Assembly: GCF_019084545.1 (NCBI RefSeq)
Contig: NZ_JAHREP010000001.1
Span: 201,056 to 265,055, forward strand
Origin: Marinobacterium ramblicola
GTDB taxonomy: Bacteria > Pseudomonadota > Gammaproteobacteria > Pseudomonadales > Balneatricaceae
Direction of reading: 5' to 3'
Length of the DNA stretch: 64,000 nt
Both the position numbers and the translations under genes were made by a program. The notes beneath the pieces are model-generated. The model saw nothing but the letters and a program-made list of their open reading frames with translations, was not told the origin of the DNA and did not search any database. Every line of letters starts with the position of its first letter. Positions within the stretch are counted from its first letter, which is position 1. Below, in pieces: positions 8,711 to 19,066 of the stretch.

Positions 8711-10306
8711 TTAGAACTGGTTCATGGTGTTGTCTTTACCGGACGCCTTGAGTGCAGCGTCACCGGAGAAGTACTCTTTGTGGTCGTCGCCCATATCAGA
8801 GCCGGCCATGTTCTGGTGCTTGACGCAGGCGATACCCTGACGGATCTCCTTGCGCTGCACGCCGGCCACGTAGCCCAGCATGCCGGCTTCGCCGAAGTAC
8901 TCTTTTGCCAGGTTGTCGGTAGACAGGGCGGCAGTGTGGTAAGTCGGCAGCGTGATCAGGTGATGGAAGATACCTGCTTCACGGGATGCGTCACGCTGGA
9001 AGCTCTGGATACGGCGGTCAGCTTCAACAGCCAGCTCGGTTTCGTCGTACTCAACGCTCATCAGGTTGGCGCGATCGTAGGCCGACAGGTCCTTGCCCTC
9101 TTCGGTCCAGGCATCGAATACCTGCTGACGGAAGTTCAGGGTCCAGTTGAAGGAGGGGCTGTTGTTGTATACCAGTTTGGCATTCGGAATCACTTCACGG
9201 ATGCGGTTAACCATGCCACCGATCTGGCCCACGTGCGGCTTCTCGGTTTCGATCCACAGCAGGTCGGCGCCGTTCTGCAAAGAGGTGATGCAGTCCAGTA
9301 CGCAGCGATCTTCGCCAGAGCCTTTCTTGAACTGGAACAGGCCGGATGCCAGGCGCTTGGGCTTGAGCAGCTTGCCGTTGGCTTTGACCACCACGTCGCC
9401 GTTGGCGATGTCGTCTGCGCTCTCAACGTAGTCGCCGTCGAGGAAAGCGTTGTACTTGTCACCCAGGTCGCCCGGCTCGTTGGTCACGGCGATCTGCTTG
9501 GTCAAACCGGCGCCCAGGGAGTCGGTACGTGCCACGATAACACCGTCGTCGACACCCAGTTCAAGGAAGGCGTAGCGAACGGCGCGGATCTTGGCCAGGA
9601 AGTCGGCGTGAGGAACGGTAACCTTGCCGTCCTGGTGACCGCACTGCTTCTCGTCGGATACCTGGTTTTCGATCTGGATCGCACAGGCACCGGCTTCGAT
9701 CATCCGCTTGGCCAGCAGGTAAGTGGCCTCTTCGTTACCGAAACCGGCGTCGATGTCGGCGATGATCGGCACAACGTGAGTCTGGAAGTTGTCGATCTTG
9801 TCCTGAACGGCAGCTTCTTTCGCGCTGTCACCGGCTTCGCGAGCCGCGTCCAGTTCGCGGAACAGGCCGCCCAGTTCGCGGGCGTCGGCCTGGCGCAGGA
9901 AGGTGTACAGCTCTTCGATCAGCGCCGGTACAGATGTCTTTTCGTGCATGGACTGGTCGGGCAGCGGACCGAACTCGGAGCGCAGTGCGGCGATCATCCA
10001 GCCAGACAGGTACAGGTAGCGCTTGTTGGTGGTGCCGAAGTGCTTCTTGATTGCGATCAGCTTCTGCTGACCGATAAAGCCGTGCCAGCAGCCCAGGGAC
10101 TGGGTGTACTGAGAGGAGTCCGCGTCGTATTCAGCCATATCCTGGCGCATGATCTTGGCAGTGTAGCGTGCGATGTCCAGACCGGTCTTGAAGCGGTTCT
10201 GTACTTTCATACGTGCAGCGTATTCCGGGTTGATAGCTTCCCAGGGAGCACCATTGACCGCCTTCAGGCTGGCAACTGCATCGATCGCTTTTTTGTATTC
10301 TGACAT
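8711..10306 (-). CDS. aceA: Isocitrate lyase, long Pseudomonas-type
   Basis: Cleaves isocitrate to glyoxylate and succinate, the first step of the glyoxylate shunt used for growth on acetate and fatty acids. At 531 aa it belongs to the longer Pseudomonas-like branch. The catalytic loop is KQCGH in place of the KKCGH of the E. coli enzyme, as in that branch. GAGGAAAA lies just before the ATG. The gene is monocistronic with its own terminator and a 530-bp upstream region containing a candidate promoter and palindromes. No isocitrate dehydrogenase or malate synthase gene is in the window. Confidence 0.97.
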   Translation of the reverse strand: MSEYKKAIDAVASLKAVNGAPWEAINPEYAARMKVQNRFKTGLDIARYTAKIMRQDMAEYDADSSQYTQSLGCWHGFIGQQKLIAIKKHFGTTNKRYLYLSGWMIAALRSEFGPLPDQSMHEKTSVPALIEELYTFLRQADARELGGLFRELDAAREAGDSAKEAAVQDKIDNFQTHVVPIIADIDAGFGNEEATYLLAKRMIEAGACAIQIENQVSDEKQCGHQDGKVTVPHADFLAKIRAVRYAFLELGVDDGVIVARTDSLGAGLTKQIAVTNEPGDLGDKYNAFLDGDYVESADDIANGDVVVKANGKLLKPKRLASGLFQFKKGSGEDRCVLDCITSLQNGADLLWIETEKPHVGQIGGMVNRIREVIPNAKLVYNNSPSFNWTLNFRQQVFDAWTEEGKDLSAYDRANLMSVEYDETELAVEADRRIQSFQRDASREAGIFHHLITLPTYHTAALSTDNLAKEYFGEAGMLGYVAGVQRKEIRQGIACVKHQNMAGSDMGDDHKEYFSGDAALKASGKDNTMNQF

Positions 10307-10398
10307 GGCTTTTCCTCTACAGATTGACTGTTGGGTTAATCAAAAGCTTCGCGTTTTATGCTGCATCCTGTTGGGGTTGGTGCAGCGCTATGGGACGA

Positions 10399-10427
10399 AT
10401 GATGTGTTGTCGTGGAGGGGGTGTCAA
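10399..10427 (-). promoter_or_regulatory. Candidate aceA promoter
   Basis: On the minus strand TTGACA (10427-10422, perfect -35), a 17-bp spacer and CATCAT (10404-10399, 4 of 6). It predicts a leader of roughly 85 nt. Confidence 0.45.
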
Positions 10428-10454
10428 AGCGACTTTGTGCATAGCAGCAAAGTA

Positions 10455-10469
10455 TGTATTAGGACTACA
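10455..10469. promoter_or_regulatory. RpiR-type palindrome 1 upstream of aceA
   Basis: TGTATTAGGACTACA differs at one position from the pattern TGTARTNNNAYTACA, which I recall for RpiR-family regulators of central carbon metabolism such as HexR; RccR sites in pseudomonads are related. It lies upstream of the candidate -35. Confidence 0.5.
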
Positions 10470-10488
10470 AGGCGGTTTTTGCGGGGGG

Positions 10489-10503
10489 TGTAGTATTACT
10501 ACC
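10489..10503. promoter_or_regulatory. RpiR-type palindrome 2 upstream of aceA
   Basis: TGTAGTATTACTACC has 6-bp arms GTAGTA/TACTAC and differs at one position from TGTARTNNNAYTACA. Its centre is 34 bp from that of the first palindrome, close to three helical turns. Confidence 0.5.
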
Positions 10504-10836
10504 TTGAGTATTTCGTGCTGCAGCGCAAAAAATCCCGTCGCAGCAGGGCTTGGAGTATCTATTCCCTTGGTATGAAATACTTTGGTCGTAGGGGTAAAAA
10601 GCGCTATTTACATAAACTAATTGTTATATAAAAAGTAATTCATATGCGATTAAAGTCTATTAAATATTGACTACAAAAAGTGTGAAATTGTTGATTTTTA
10701 CTGAACTGGAGATCTCGCGTTTAACTAAAGTCTAAGATTTTGCAGGGAATGGGTGTTGTTGGGTGTGAGGCTATGGAGCGGCTTTTGGATGAACCCGCTC
10801 TTGGAGGGCGGGTTCGGCGCATCATGAGTTCGGCTA

Positions 10837-12000
10837 TCAGCCTTCTGTCAGGTAGCAGCAGCCGTTTTGCAGCAGCGTCTTGAGCAGCGAAAGGGCCGTC
10901 GAGCTCTGGGTCGGTACCTGTGCCGCGTCGAGTCCGCGCTCCCGGCAGATATGGCGGGCAAGTGCGGCGGCCTCGCCTTCGGCCTCATGCTGCTGCCCAT
11001 CGGCAAACAGCAGTACGCTATCGGCATCGCGATCGATGTAAGCGAAGCGTGAGCCTTCGGCACGCCTGATCGAGCAGCCCTCGGCCAGCGCTTCGGCGAT
11101 GTCGGACTCCTCCAGCTGTTCACCCTCTTCGACTAGCTCGGGATATTTCGGCTCGGTCATATACTGGCCGAACCAGGATGCAAGCTGCTCACGGTTGCCG
11201 AGGTAGCTGGCCAGGATGTCGGCCACTCTGCTCAGGGCGGCGGCGGAGATCTGGCCAGGATTATCCTGCAGCGTCAGATCAGCGTCGGCGTAACGCTGTT
11301 CGCGGCCAAGCTGCTCACCGATAAAATCGCTGAAGCTACGCAGAATCTCATTATGCGCGGGGGCGCGAAAGCCGATCGAATAGGTGACGCAGCCATCACC
11401 GATCGCGACGCCGTTATGTGCCACCTGGGGCGGTAAGTAGAGCATGTCTCCGGGGTTCAGCTCGAAGCTCTGCTCAGCCTCCCACTGGGGCAGGATCATC
11501 ACCGGCGCATCCTCGCGTCTGGGTGAGTGTTCGTCGCAGATGCCGCCGATTTCCCAGCGCCGGGTACCCTCGGCCTGCAGCAGAAAGACATCGTAGTTGT
11601 CGTAGTGCGGTCCGACGCCGCCACCATCTACCGCGTAGCTGATCATCAGGTCATCGACCCGCCAGTTCGGGATGAAGTTGAATTTATCCACCAACTCAGT
11701 GGCTTCCGGTAGCCAATGGTCGACCGCCTGTACCAGCAGCGTCCAGCATCGCTGGGGCAGGTTGGCAAAGTGGGACTCATCGAAGGGGCCTTTATCCAGC
11801 GTCCAGGTGTCGCCCTGGGCATCGAAGCGGATAAGGCGGGATTCTACATCCTGTTCGCACGCAAGCCCGGCCAGTTCGTCGGCACTGAGTAGCGGTTCGA
11901 AATCGGGGATGGCGTTGCGGATCAGCAGGGGTTTTTTCTGCCAATAATCTCGCAGAAACTGTTCCGGCGTCATCTCGCCCAGCGGTACCTGTTTTTTCAC
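10837..12000 (-). CDS. roxA: RoxA/YcfD, ribosomal protein L16 arginine hydroxylase
   Basis: A JmjC-type Fe(II)/2-oxoglutarate dioxygenase; the family hydroxylates an arginine of 50S protein L16. The 387-aa sequence opens with the family pattern (FLRDYWQKKPLLIRNA), carries the metal-binding HxD in PHYDNYDVFLLQ (about 131-142) and a distal histidine in VAHNGVAIGD, followed by the C-terminal dimerisation and winged-helix regions. Length fits the family. The start codon overlaps the stop of an upstream 83-aa gene by 4 nt (ATGA), indicating coupling. Confidence 0.93.
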   Translation of the reverse strand: MKKQVPLGEMTPEQFLRDYWQKKPLLIRNAIPDFEPLLSADELAGLACEQDVESRLIRFDAQGDTWTLDKGPFDESHFANLPQRCWTLLVQAVDHWLPEATELVDKFNFIPNWRVDDLMISYAVDGGGVGPHYDNYDVFLLQAEGTRRWEIGGICDEHSPRREDAPVMILPQWEAEQSFELNPGDMLYLPPQVAHNGVAIGDGCVTYSIGFRAPAHNEILRSFSDFIGEQLGREQRYADADLTLQDNPGQISAAALSRVADILASYLGNREQLASWFGQYMTEPKYPELVEEGEQLEESDIAEALAEGCSIRRAEGSRFAYIDRDADSVLLFADGQQHEAEGEAAALARHICRERGLDAAQVPTQSSTALSLLKTLLQNGCCYLTEG

Positions 12001-12248
12001 TTGGCCAGTAGCTCCATCAATTCATTGGTTGCAGCTTCGAGCTGATCCATTACCTTGCGGGTATCCCGTGCCGAGAGGGCGGCGGTGCGGTTGTTGCCCA
12101 CCATCTTCACGCATCTCGAGATCTGTTCGGCGCAGCGTTGGATGCCCTGCAGATTGTATTCGTACTGCTCCATGCTGTCGGCAGCGCCCGCTAATGCGTG
12201 CTGCAGCTGTGCGGCTTGAGCAGCGAGTTCGTGCAGTGTCTGGCTCAT
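11997..12248 (-). CDS. Small helical protein coupled to roxA
   Basis: An 83-aa soluble protein that appears almost wholly alpha-helical, with Ala/Leu/Gln heptad-like spacing suggesting a coiled coil, and two Cys residues about seven apart in its middle. No signal peptide or membrane segment. Its stop overlaps the roxA start in an ATGA junction, so the two are probably translated together. I recognise no family; a link to RoxA or ribosome function is only contextual. Confidence 0.7.
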   Translation of the reverse strand: MSQTLHELAAQAAQLQHALAGAADSMEQYEYNLQGIQRCAEQISRCVKMVGNNRTAALSARDTRKVMDQLEAATNELMELLAK

Positions 12249-12315
12249 GGCTGTCTCCCCGGTCGGTTGTAGTGGCTACTTTAGCAGTGCCGCGGGAGCG
12301 ATGTAATGCCGGGGC

Positions 12316-13044
12316 TCAATCCTTGGTCAGGCGTGCTACTGTCTCCTCAACCGAGTTCAGTATGCCCCTGAGCATCCCCAGTTCCGTCTTTTCCGGTCGA
12401 GAGCGGTTGAAGTAGCGCTTGAGTTTGTCCAGTACGCGCCCTTCATGCTGGGGGATAATAAAGTTGGTTAAGCGCAGCACACGTTCCAGATGCTCGTAGA
12501 ACAGCACCATCTCCTGTTGCCGGGGGTAGGGGGCCGGCTCCACCGTGGCGGCTTCTGCTTTGTTGGCTGCTCGGCGCAGCTCATAGCAGACCAGTTGAAT
12601 CGCCTGGGCTACGTTCAGTACCGGGTAGTCCGGATTGGCATCGATATACAGGTGGCGGTTGCAGAGCAGCATCTCGGTGTTGTTCAGGCCCATGGTTTCG
12701 CGGCCAAAGAGTATGGCGATCTGGCCGCTGTGCGCTTCCTGGACGGCGACTCCCGCCGTGGTTTCGAGATCGAGCAGGGGCAGATCGTAGCTGCGCTCTC
12801 GGGCGCTGGTCCCGATCACCAGTTGGCAATCAGCGATCGCTTCCTCGACGCTGCCGACTACCACGGCGTCGGCCAGCAGGTCCTTGGCACCGGCGGCGCG
12901 GGATTCCGCCTCCGGGTCGGGGAAGGCGCGGGGATCTACCAGATAGAGCTGGGATAGCCCCATGTTCTTCATGGCGCGGGCAGCGGCGCCGATATTGCCG
13001 GGATGAAAGGTCTGGACCAGTACGATACGGATATTGCTTAGCAT
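12316..13044 (-). CDS. trmJ: TrmJ, tRNA 2'-O-methyltransferase for nucleotide 32
   Basis: SpoU/TrmD-fold (SPOUT) methyltransferase that uses S-adenosylmethionine to methylate the 2'-OH of C/U32 in the anticodon loop. The 242-aa protein shows the three SPOUT motifs: VQTFHPGNIGAAARAMKNMG at the N-terminus, FGRETMGLNN in the middle and LNVAQAIQLVCYEL, the knot-forming cofactor motif, near residue 140. A C-terminal helical extension of about 80 residues is typical of TrmJ. It stands between the roxA pair and purB on the same strand. Confidence 0.93.
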   Translation of the reverse strand: MLSNIRIVLVQTFHPGNIGAAARAMKNMGLSQLYLVDPRAFPDPEAESRAAGAKDLLADAVVVGSVEEAIADCQLVIGTSARERSYDLPLLDLETTAGVAVQEAHSGQIAILFGRETMGLNNTEMLLCNRHLYIDANPDYPVLNVAQAIQLVCYELRRAANKAEAATVEPAPYPRQQEMVLFYEHLERVLRLTNFIIPQHEGRVLDKLKRYFNRSRPEKTELGMLRGILNSVEETVARLTKD

Positions 13045-13128
13045 GGCCGGGTTGCCGCTTGTTGGTGAATTGAACTGATCCCGCTGCTACCTATCCATGC
13101 GCTTGCGGGATGTTGTGCTGCTGGTAAT

Positions 13129-13157
13129 AAAAGAGCCGGCATTTTGCCGGCTCTTTT
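13129..13157. terminator. Terminator downstream of purB
   Basis: AAAAGAGCCGGC (13129-13140) and GCCGGCTCTTTT (13146-13157) form a 12-bp stem with a five-base loop. On the minus strand the T run follows the hairpin directly after the purB stop. It is symmetric enough to act in both directions. Confidence 0.88.
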
Positions 13158-13173
13158 GCGGGGCAGCGGTCGA

Positions 13174-15330
<2,157 letters not shown>

Positions 15331-15331
<1 letters not shown>

Positions 15332-16446
15332 CAGCAGGCCTCCTCGGGATGGATACGAGACGTGGTTTCGATAACACCGCCGCCCAGACAGAGGTCATCG
15401 AGGTAGAGCACCGCCGACTGCCCCGGGGTGACAGCACGCTGCGGCTGGTCGAACCGGATCATATAGCCGGCATCGGAGCGCTCGATGACACAGGCCTGGT
15501 CGCTCTGGCGGTAGCGTACTTTGGCCTTGCAGCGTAGTGGCAGTGCAGGCTCTGCGCCATTGATCCAGAAAATCTCCGAGCAGGTCAGCCACTCTGCGAA
15601 CAGCAGTGGATGGTTGGTGCCCTGAACCGCGATCAGCACGTTGCGCGCCAGGTCCTTGTCGGCAACGAACCAGGGCTCTTCTGGATAGTCGGCGAGACCG
15701 CCAATCCCTAAGCCCTGGCGTTGACCGATGGTGTAATACATCAAGCCCTGATGCTCGCCGATGATATCGCCATCGGGTGTTTCGATCCTGCCGGGCTGCG
15801 CGGGCAGATACTGCTTGAGGAAGTCGCTGAAGCGACGCTCGCCGATAAAGCAGATGCCGGTGCTGTCCTTCTTGTCATGGGTGACCAGATCGTGCTCTTC
15901 CGCCAGCGCGCGGACGGCGGGTTTCTCCAGTTCGCCGACCGGGAACAGCGTCAATGCCAGCTCGGCTTCGCCTACCTGGTGCAGGAAATAACTCTGATCC
16001 TTGTTGGCGTCCAGGCCTTTGAGCAGCACGGCGTGGCCATCCCGCGTGCCCCTGCGGACATAATGCCCGGTGGCGATCAGGTCGGCGCCCAGCATCCGGG
16101 CGTACTCCAGGAAGGCTTTGAACTTGATCTCCCGATTGCACAGGATGTCGGGGTTGGGTGTGCGCCCGGCTTTGTATTCGGCGAGGAAGTGCTCGAACAC
16201 GTTATCCCAGTATTCCGCGGCAAAGTTGGCCGTATGCAGATGGATGCCCAGTTTGTCGCAGACTGCCTGGGCGTCGGCCAGATCCTCTTTCGCGGTGCAG
16301 TACTCGGTGCCGTCATCCTCCTCCCAGTTCTTCATGAACAGTCCTTCAACCTGATACCCCTGCTGCTGCAGCAACAGAGCAGATACCGAGGAGTCGACAC
16401 CGCCGGACATGCCGACGATCACTTTTTTAGCTGAGTTTTCGCTCAT
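15331..16446 (-). CDS. mnmA: MnmA, tRNA-specific 2-thiouridylase
   Basis: Introduces 2-thiouridine at U34 of Lys, Glu and Gln tRNAs, taking sulphur from the Tus relay and activating the uridine with ATP. The 371-aa protein has the PP-loop SGGVDSS at about 14-20, a catalytic Cys in [10 protein letters not shown] (about 102) and the second Cys in [12 protein letters not shown] (about 200). Translation of hflD is probably coupled to it, and nudJ lies 18 bp upstream on the same strand. Confidence 0.97.
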
Positions 16447-16464
16447 TGGATCGAGTAGTTCCGT

Positions 16465-16908
16465 TCAGGGTTCATGAATCAGTGAAAGCGGATAACGGGT
16501 TCCGGCCAGATAGTCATCGATGCACTTGAGCACCAACTGGCTTCTGAGCCTGTCGGCACTGGCGGCGATTTCGTCCCGCGTCATCCATACCGCGCGTACT
16601 ATACCCTCATCGAGTTGGCGATGGGGTTCCTGTTCAACCGCCCTGGCGATAAAACAGGCTCGGTGATAGGTGATGCCGTTGGCCGGTGCCTTGTAAACGT
16701 ACAGGCCGAGCAGAAATTCGGGCTCGACATGCCAGCCGGTTTCCTCCAGCGTCTCACGACGGGCGGCATCCACGAAGCTTTCATCCTCTTCGAGATGCCC
16801 GGCGGGCTGGTTCAATACCAGGGAGTTTCCCGCTTCCTCTTCTACGATCAGGAAACGGCCACTGTCTTCCACAATGGTGGCGACGGTTGCATGAGGTGTC
16901 CAACGCAT
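16465..16908 (-). CDS. nudJ: NudJ-type Nudix hydrolase
   Basis: A 147-aa Nudix enzyme; E. coli NudJ hydrolyses nucleoside pyrophosphates and hydroxymethylpyrimidine pyrophosphate. The Nudix box GHLEEDESFVDAARRETLEETGW is complete, with the REETLEE-type metal-binding glutamates. The ATG at 16908 matches the family N-terminus (MRWTPHATVATIVED). It is first in the nudJ-mnmA-hflD series, a common arrangement in gammaproteobacteria. Confidence 0.9.
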   Translation of the reverse strand: MRWTPHATVATIVEDSGRFLIVEEEAGNSLVLNQPAGHLEEDESFVDAARRETLEETGWHVEPEFLLGLYVYKAPANGITYHRACFIARAVEQEPHRQLDEGIVRAVWMTRDEIAASADRLRSQLVLKCIDDYLAGTRYPLSLIHEP

Positions 16909-17035
16909 TGGTGAATTTTCAACTACTGTCTTGGTAGGTTGTTGGTGCAAACCTGTACCGGTCTGGCTATCTAAAGATTGGAGCTGATAGTACCATTTTG
17001 CAGGACTGTAAGCTGCCCCGGGAGTGATAAGAGAG

Positions 17036-17530
17036 ATGCCACTGGATGATGTTGCTGTTCAGCACGAGGATTTTGATCTGGCCCAGCTGAGTCAGCGCCT
17101 TAGAGGAGAGGGCGCGGCGCAGGGTGCCATCGTAACCTTCACCGGACTGGTTCGCGAGTTGGTGGGCGACCGGTTGCTGGCGCTGGAACTCGAACATTAC
17201 CCGGGGATGACCGAGAAGGCTCTGCAGAAAATCGTCGATCAGGCCCGTGAGCGCTGGGGGCTGGGACCCGTTCTGATCAGGCATCGTGTTGGGCGCCTGC
17301 TGCCGGGCGATAATATCGTGTTTGTCGGTGTGACCAGCGCCCATAGAAAGGCGGCCTTCGAGGCCGCTCAGTTCATCATGGACTATCTCAAGCGGGACGC
17401 CCCGTTCTGGAAGAAGGAGATTCTGGATAGCGGCGAGCACTGGGTGGAGCAGAAACAGAGCGATCTCAGCGCCGCGGCCGCCTGGCAGAAGTGCGGCTCG
17501 GATGACCGCGAGTCGAACGGGGAGGGTTGA
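17036..17530 (+). CDS. moaE: MoaE, molybdopterin synthase large subunit
   Basis: Catalytic subunit of molybdopterin synthase, which with MoaD thiocarboxylate puts the dithiolene sulphurs on precursor Z. The 164-aa protein has the conserved [26 protein letters not shown] block with the active-site lysines (about 104-130). The ATG at 17036 is preferred; the GTG at 17024 overlaps the GGGAG ribosome site. No other moa gene is nearby. Its last 65 nt overlap the convergent rluE gene, and the C-terminal tail (about 15 residues) is longer than usual. Confidence 0.93.
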   Translation: MPLDDVAVQHEDFDLAQLSQRLRGEGAAQGAIVTFTGLVRELVGDRLLALELEHYPGMTEKALQKIVDQARERWGLGPVLIRHRVGRLLPGDNIVFVGVTSAHRKAAFEAAQFIMDYLKRDAPFWKKEILDSGEHWVEQKQSDLSAAAAWQKCGSDDRESNGEG

Positions 17531-18077
17531 CCGGCAGGTTGACCTGCTCTGTGCGATATTCACCGGGGGCAAGTCCCTCTATCGTCCACTGGCCTATCGC
17601 CACGCGTATCAGACGCAGGGTGGGAAAGCCCACGGCGGCGGTCATTCTGCGCACCTGACGATTGCGCCCCTCACTGATTTTCAGTTCCAGCCAGCTGGTC
17701 GCCTGGTTTGCGCGTTGACGGATCGGGGGCGTGCGCGGCCAAATTTCGGGGGTGGCCAGGTGTTTGGCCTTGGCTGGCCGGGTGGGGCCATCCTTGAGTT
17801 GGATGCCGCGTCTAAGCTGCTCCAGTGCCTGCTCGGTTATCTCGCCTTCAACCTGGGCCCAGTAGGTCTTCTCCAGCTTGAATTTGGGGTCTGCCAGGCG
17901 GTGCTGCAGCGCACCGTCATCGGTCAGTATCAAGAGTCCTTCGGAGTCAAAATCCAAACGGCCAGCCGCGTAAACGCCAGGTACTGCTACGTAGTCTGAC
18001 AGCGTTGGGCGGTCGTCGTTGTCGGTAAACTGGCTAAGTACGTTGAAAGGCTTGTTAAACAATAGGATACGAGACAT
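17466..18077 (-). CDS. rluE: RluE-type 23S rRNA pseudouridine synthase
   Basis: A 203-aa RsuA/RluE-family pseudouridine synthase; RluE modifies U2457 of 23S rRNA. The catalytic aspartate lies in [17 protein letters not shown] (about 41-57) and the family motif [20 protein letters not shown] is at about 137-156. No N-terminal S4 domain is present, as in RluE. The start [13 protein letters not shown] at 18077 is family-typical. The last 20 or so residues are an Arg/Pro-rich extension encoded antisense to the end of moaE. Confidence 0.92.
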   Translation of the reverse strand: MSRILLFNKPFNVLSQFTDNDDRPTLSDYVAVPGVYAAGRLDFDSEGLLILTDDGALQHRLADPKFKLEKTYWAQVEGEITEQALEQLRRGIQLKDGPTRPAKAKHLATPEIWPRTPPIRQRANQATSWLELKISEGRNRQVRRMTAAVGFPTLRLIRVAIGQWTIEGLAPGEYRTEQVNLPVNPPRSTRGHPSRTSARRPRR

Positions 18078-18277
18078 TGTTAAACTGGGGTGTCGCCTCG
18101 AATAATGGCTTTCGATGAGTGAAAAAGAGGTCTGAGGCCGCATGAAAATGTGCGCCATCATGCTGCTGATGAGGCACGCATCGGTGTAACGCGCCTGACC
18201 ACAGTGATCCCGCTGGGATAGGGCGGAAGCCGAATCCCAGAGTGATTCTGACCGCTGCGAGGGTGTCGGTTACGTGC

Positions 18278-18484
18278 TCAGTCCATAGTGCGGATATTGA
18301 CCGCGTGTATCCCCTTGGGACCCTCTTTGGTTTCGAACTGTACCGTTTGCCCGGCTTTCAGGCTTTTGTAGCCCTCAGCCAATATCGCAGAAAAGTGTGC
18401 AAACAACTCCTCATCGAACTCTTCCGAGAGGATAAAGCCGTAACCCTTGGCGTTGTTAAACCACTTTACTTTCCCTGTTTGCAT
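18278..18484 (-). CDS. cspD: CspD-like cold-shock domain protein
   Basis: A 68-aa single cold-shock domain protein with RNP1 (KGYGFI) and RNP2 (LFAHFS) motifs. The FAH form of RNP2 and the position divergent from clpS-clpA match CspD, an inhibitor of DNA replication in stationary-phase E. coli, rather than the cold-inducible CspA group. The role in this organism is inferred from that. The mRNA leader holds a stable hairpin about 30-60 nt upstream of the start. Confidence 0.9.
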   Translation of the reverse strand: MQTGKVKWFNNAKGYGFILSEEFDEELFAHFSAILAEGYKSLKAGQTVQFETKEGPKGIHAVNIRTMD

Positions 18485-18515
18485 ATCGTGCTCCCGTTGA
18501 TTTCGCTCTTCGCGA

Positions 18516-18544
18516 ACCTTCGCGCCCTGCGCGGCGCGAAAGGT
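18516..18544 (-). promoter_or_regulatory. Hairpin in the cspD 5' leader
   Basis: ACCTTCGCGCC (18516-18526) pairs with GGCGCGAAAGGT (18533-18544) with one bulged A and a loop of six. It sits 32-60 nt before the cspD start codon, so if transcribed it would fold in the mRNA leader. No T run follows, so it is not a simple terminator. Confidence 0.4.
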
Positions 18545-18685
18545 ACTCCTTTACATCATTGCAGGGACTGCTGATACTGGAGGAACCACTCCTGCACGGG
18601 CAGTATAACACTTGGTCGGCCTGACACTAGGGCTGGATATCAGAAATTAATATTGTTTATTGAATTGTAGAGAAATCAGCTGGTT

Positions 18686-19051
18686 ATGTCGTTCTACAGT
18701 AACAGAACAGTCAGAATGATGGCGGATGACGCCGATGGAGAAGATCAACGGGACGGTCATGGCTCAGTGGCGGCGGAGCAGGTCAAACCGGCGCTCAAAC
18801 GCCCTCCAATGTATCGGGTCGTTCTGATGAACGACGACTACACGCCGATGGATTTTGTGGTCGAGGTCTTGATGATATTTTTCAATATGAATCAGGAAAA
18901 GGCGACACAGGTGATGTTGTCGGTCCATACTCAGGGAAAGGGGGTGTGTGGTGTATTTACTCGAGATGTAGCGGAAACTAAAGCGGCGCAGGTGAATCAA
19001 TATTCTCGTGAGAATAAGCACCCGCTGCTTTGTGAAGTAGAGTCGGTCTGA
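18686..19051 (+). CDS. clpS: ClpS, N-degron adaptor of ClpA
   Basis: Recognises N-terminal Leu, Phe, Trp and Tyr and delivers such proteins to ClpAP. The 121-aa sequence has the core [18 protein letters not shown] (about 45-62) with the NDD-TPMDFV binding pocket, and [26 protein letters not shown]. The N-terminal 40 residues form the flexible ClpA-engaging tail. The start is uncertain: ATG at 18686 or at 18716/18719, none with a strong ribosome site. clpA follows 15 bp later. Confidence 0.95.
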   Translation: MSFYSNRTVRMMADDADGEDQRDGHGSVAAEQVKPALKRPPMYRVVLMNDDYTPMDFVVEVLMIFFNMNQEKATQVMLSVHTQGKGVCGVFTRDVAETKAAQVNQYSRENKHPLLCEVESV

Positions 19052-19066
19052 CAGGAGGCTGCAGCC

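Larger units (their letters stand above)
10307..10836 (-). promoter_or_regulatory. 530-bp regulatory region upstream of aceA
   Basis: No convincing gene is present. The aceA-proximal half carries a candidate promoter and two palindromes listed separately. The distal part (about 10570-10730) is strongly A/T-rich and contains a third ACTACA half-site at 10670-10675. A hairpin at 10791-10815 near the roxA stop lacks a T run. Confidence 0.6.

Noticed and set aside
8699-10303. 534-codon open frame on the plus strand opposite aceA
   Set aside because: It mirrors aceA in the antisense direction; codon bias of a G/C-rich gene often keeps an opposite frame open. No ribosome site or family resemblance.
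10324-10575. 83-codon plus-strand frame in the aceA upstream region
   Set aside because: Gly/Cys-rich odd composition, no ribosome site; the region is better explained as regulatory DNA.
10791-10815. Hairpin downstream of roxA as a terminator
   Set aside because: An 8-bp stem with a nine-base loop but no T run on either strand.
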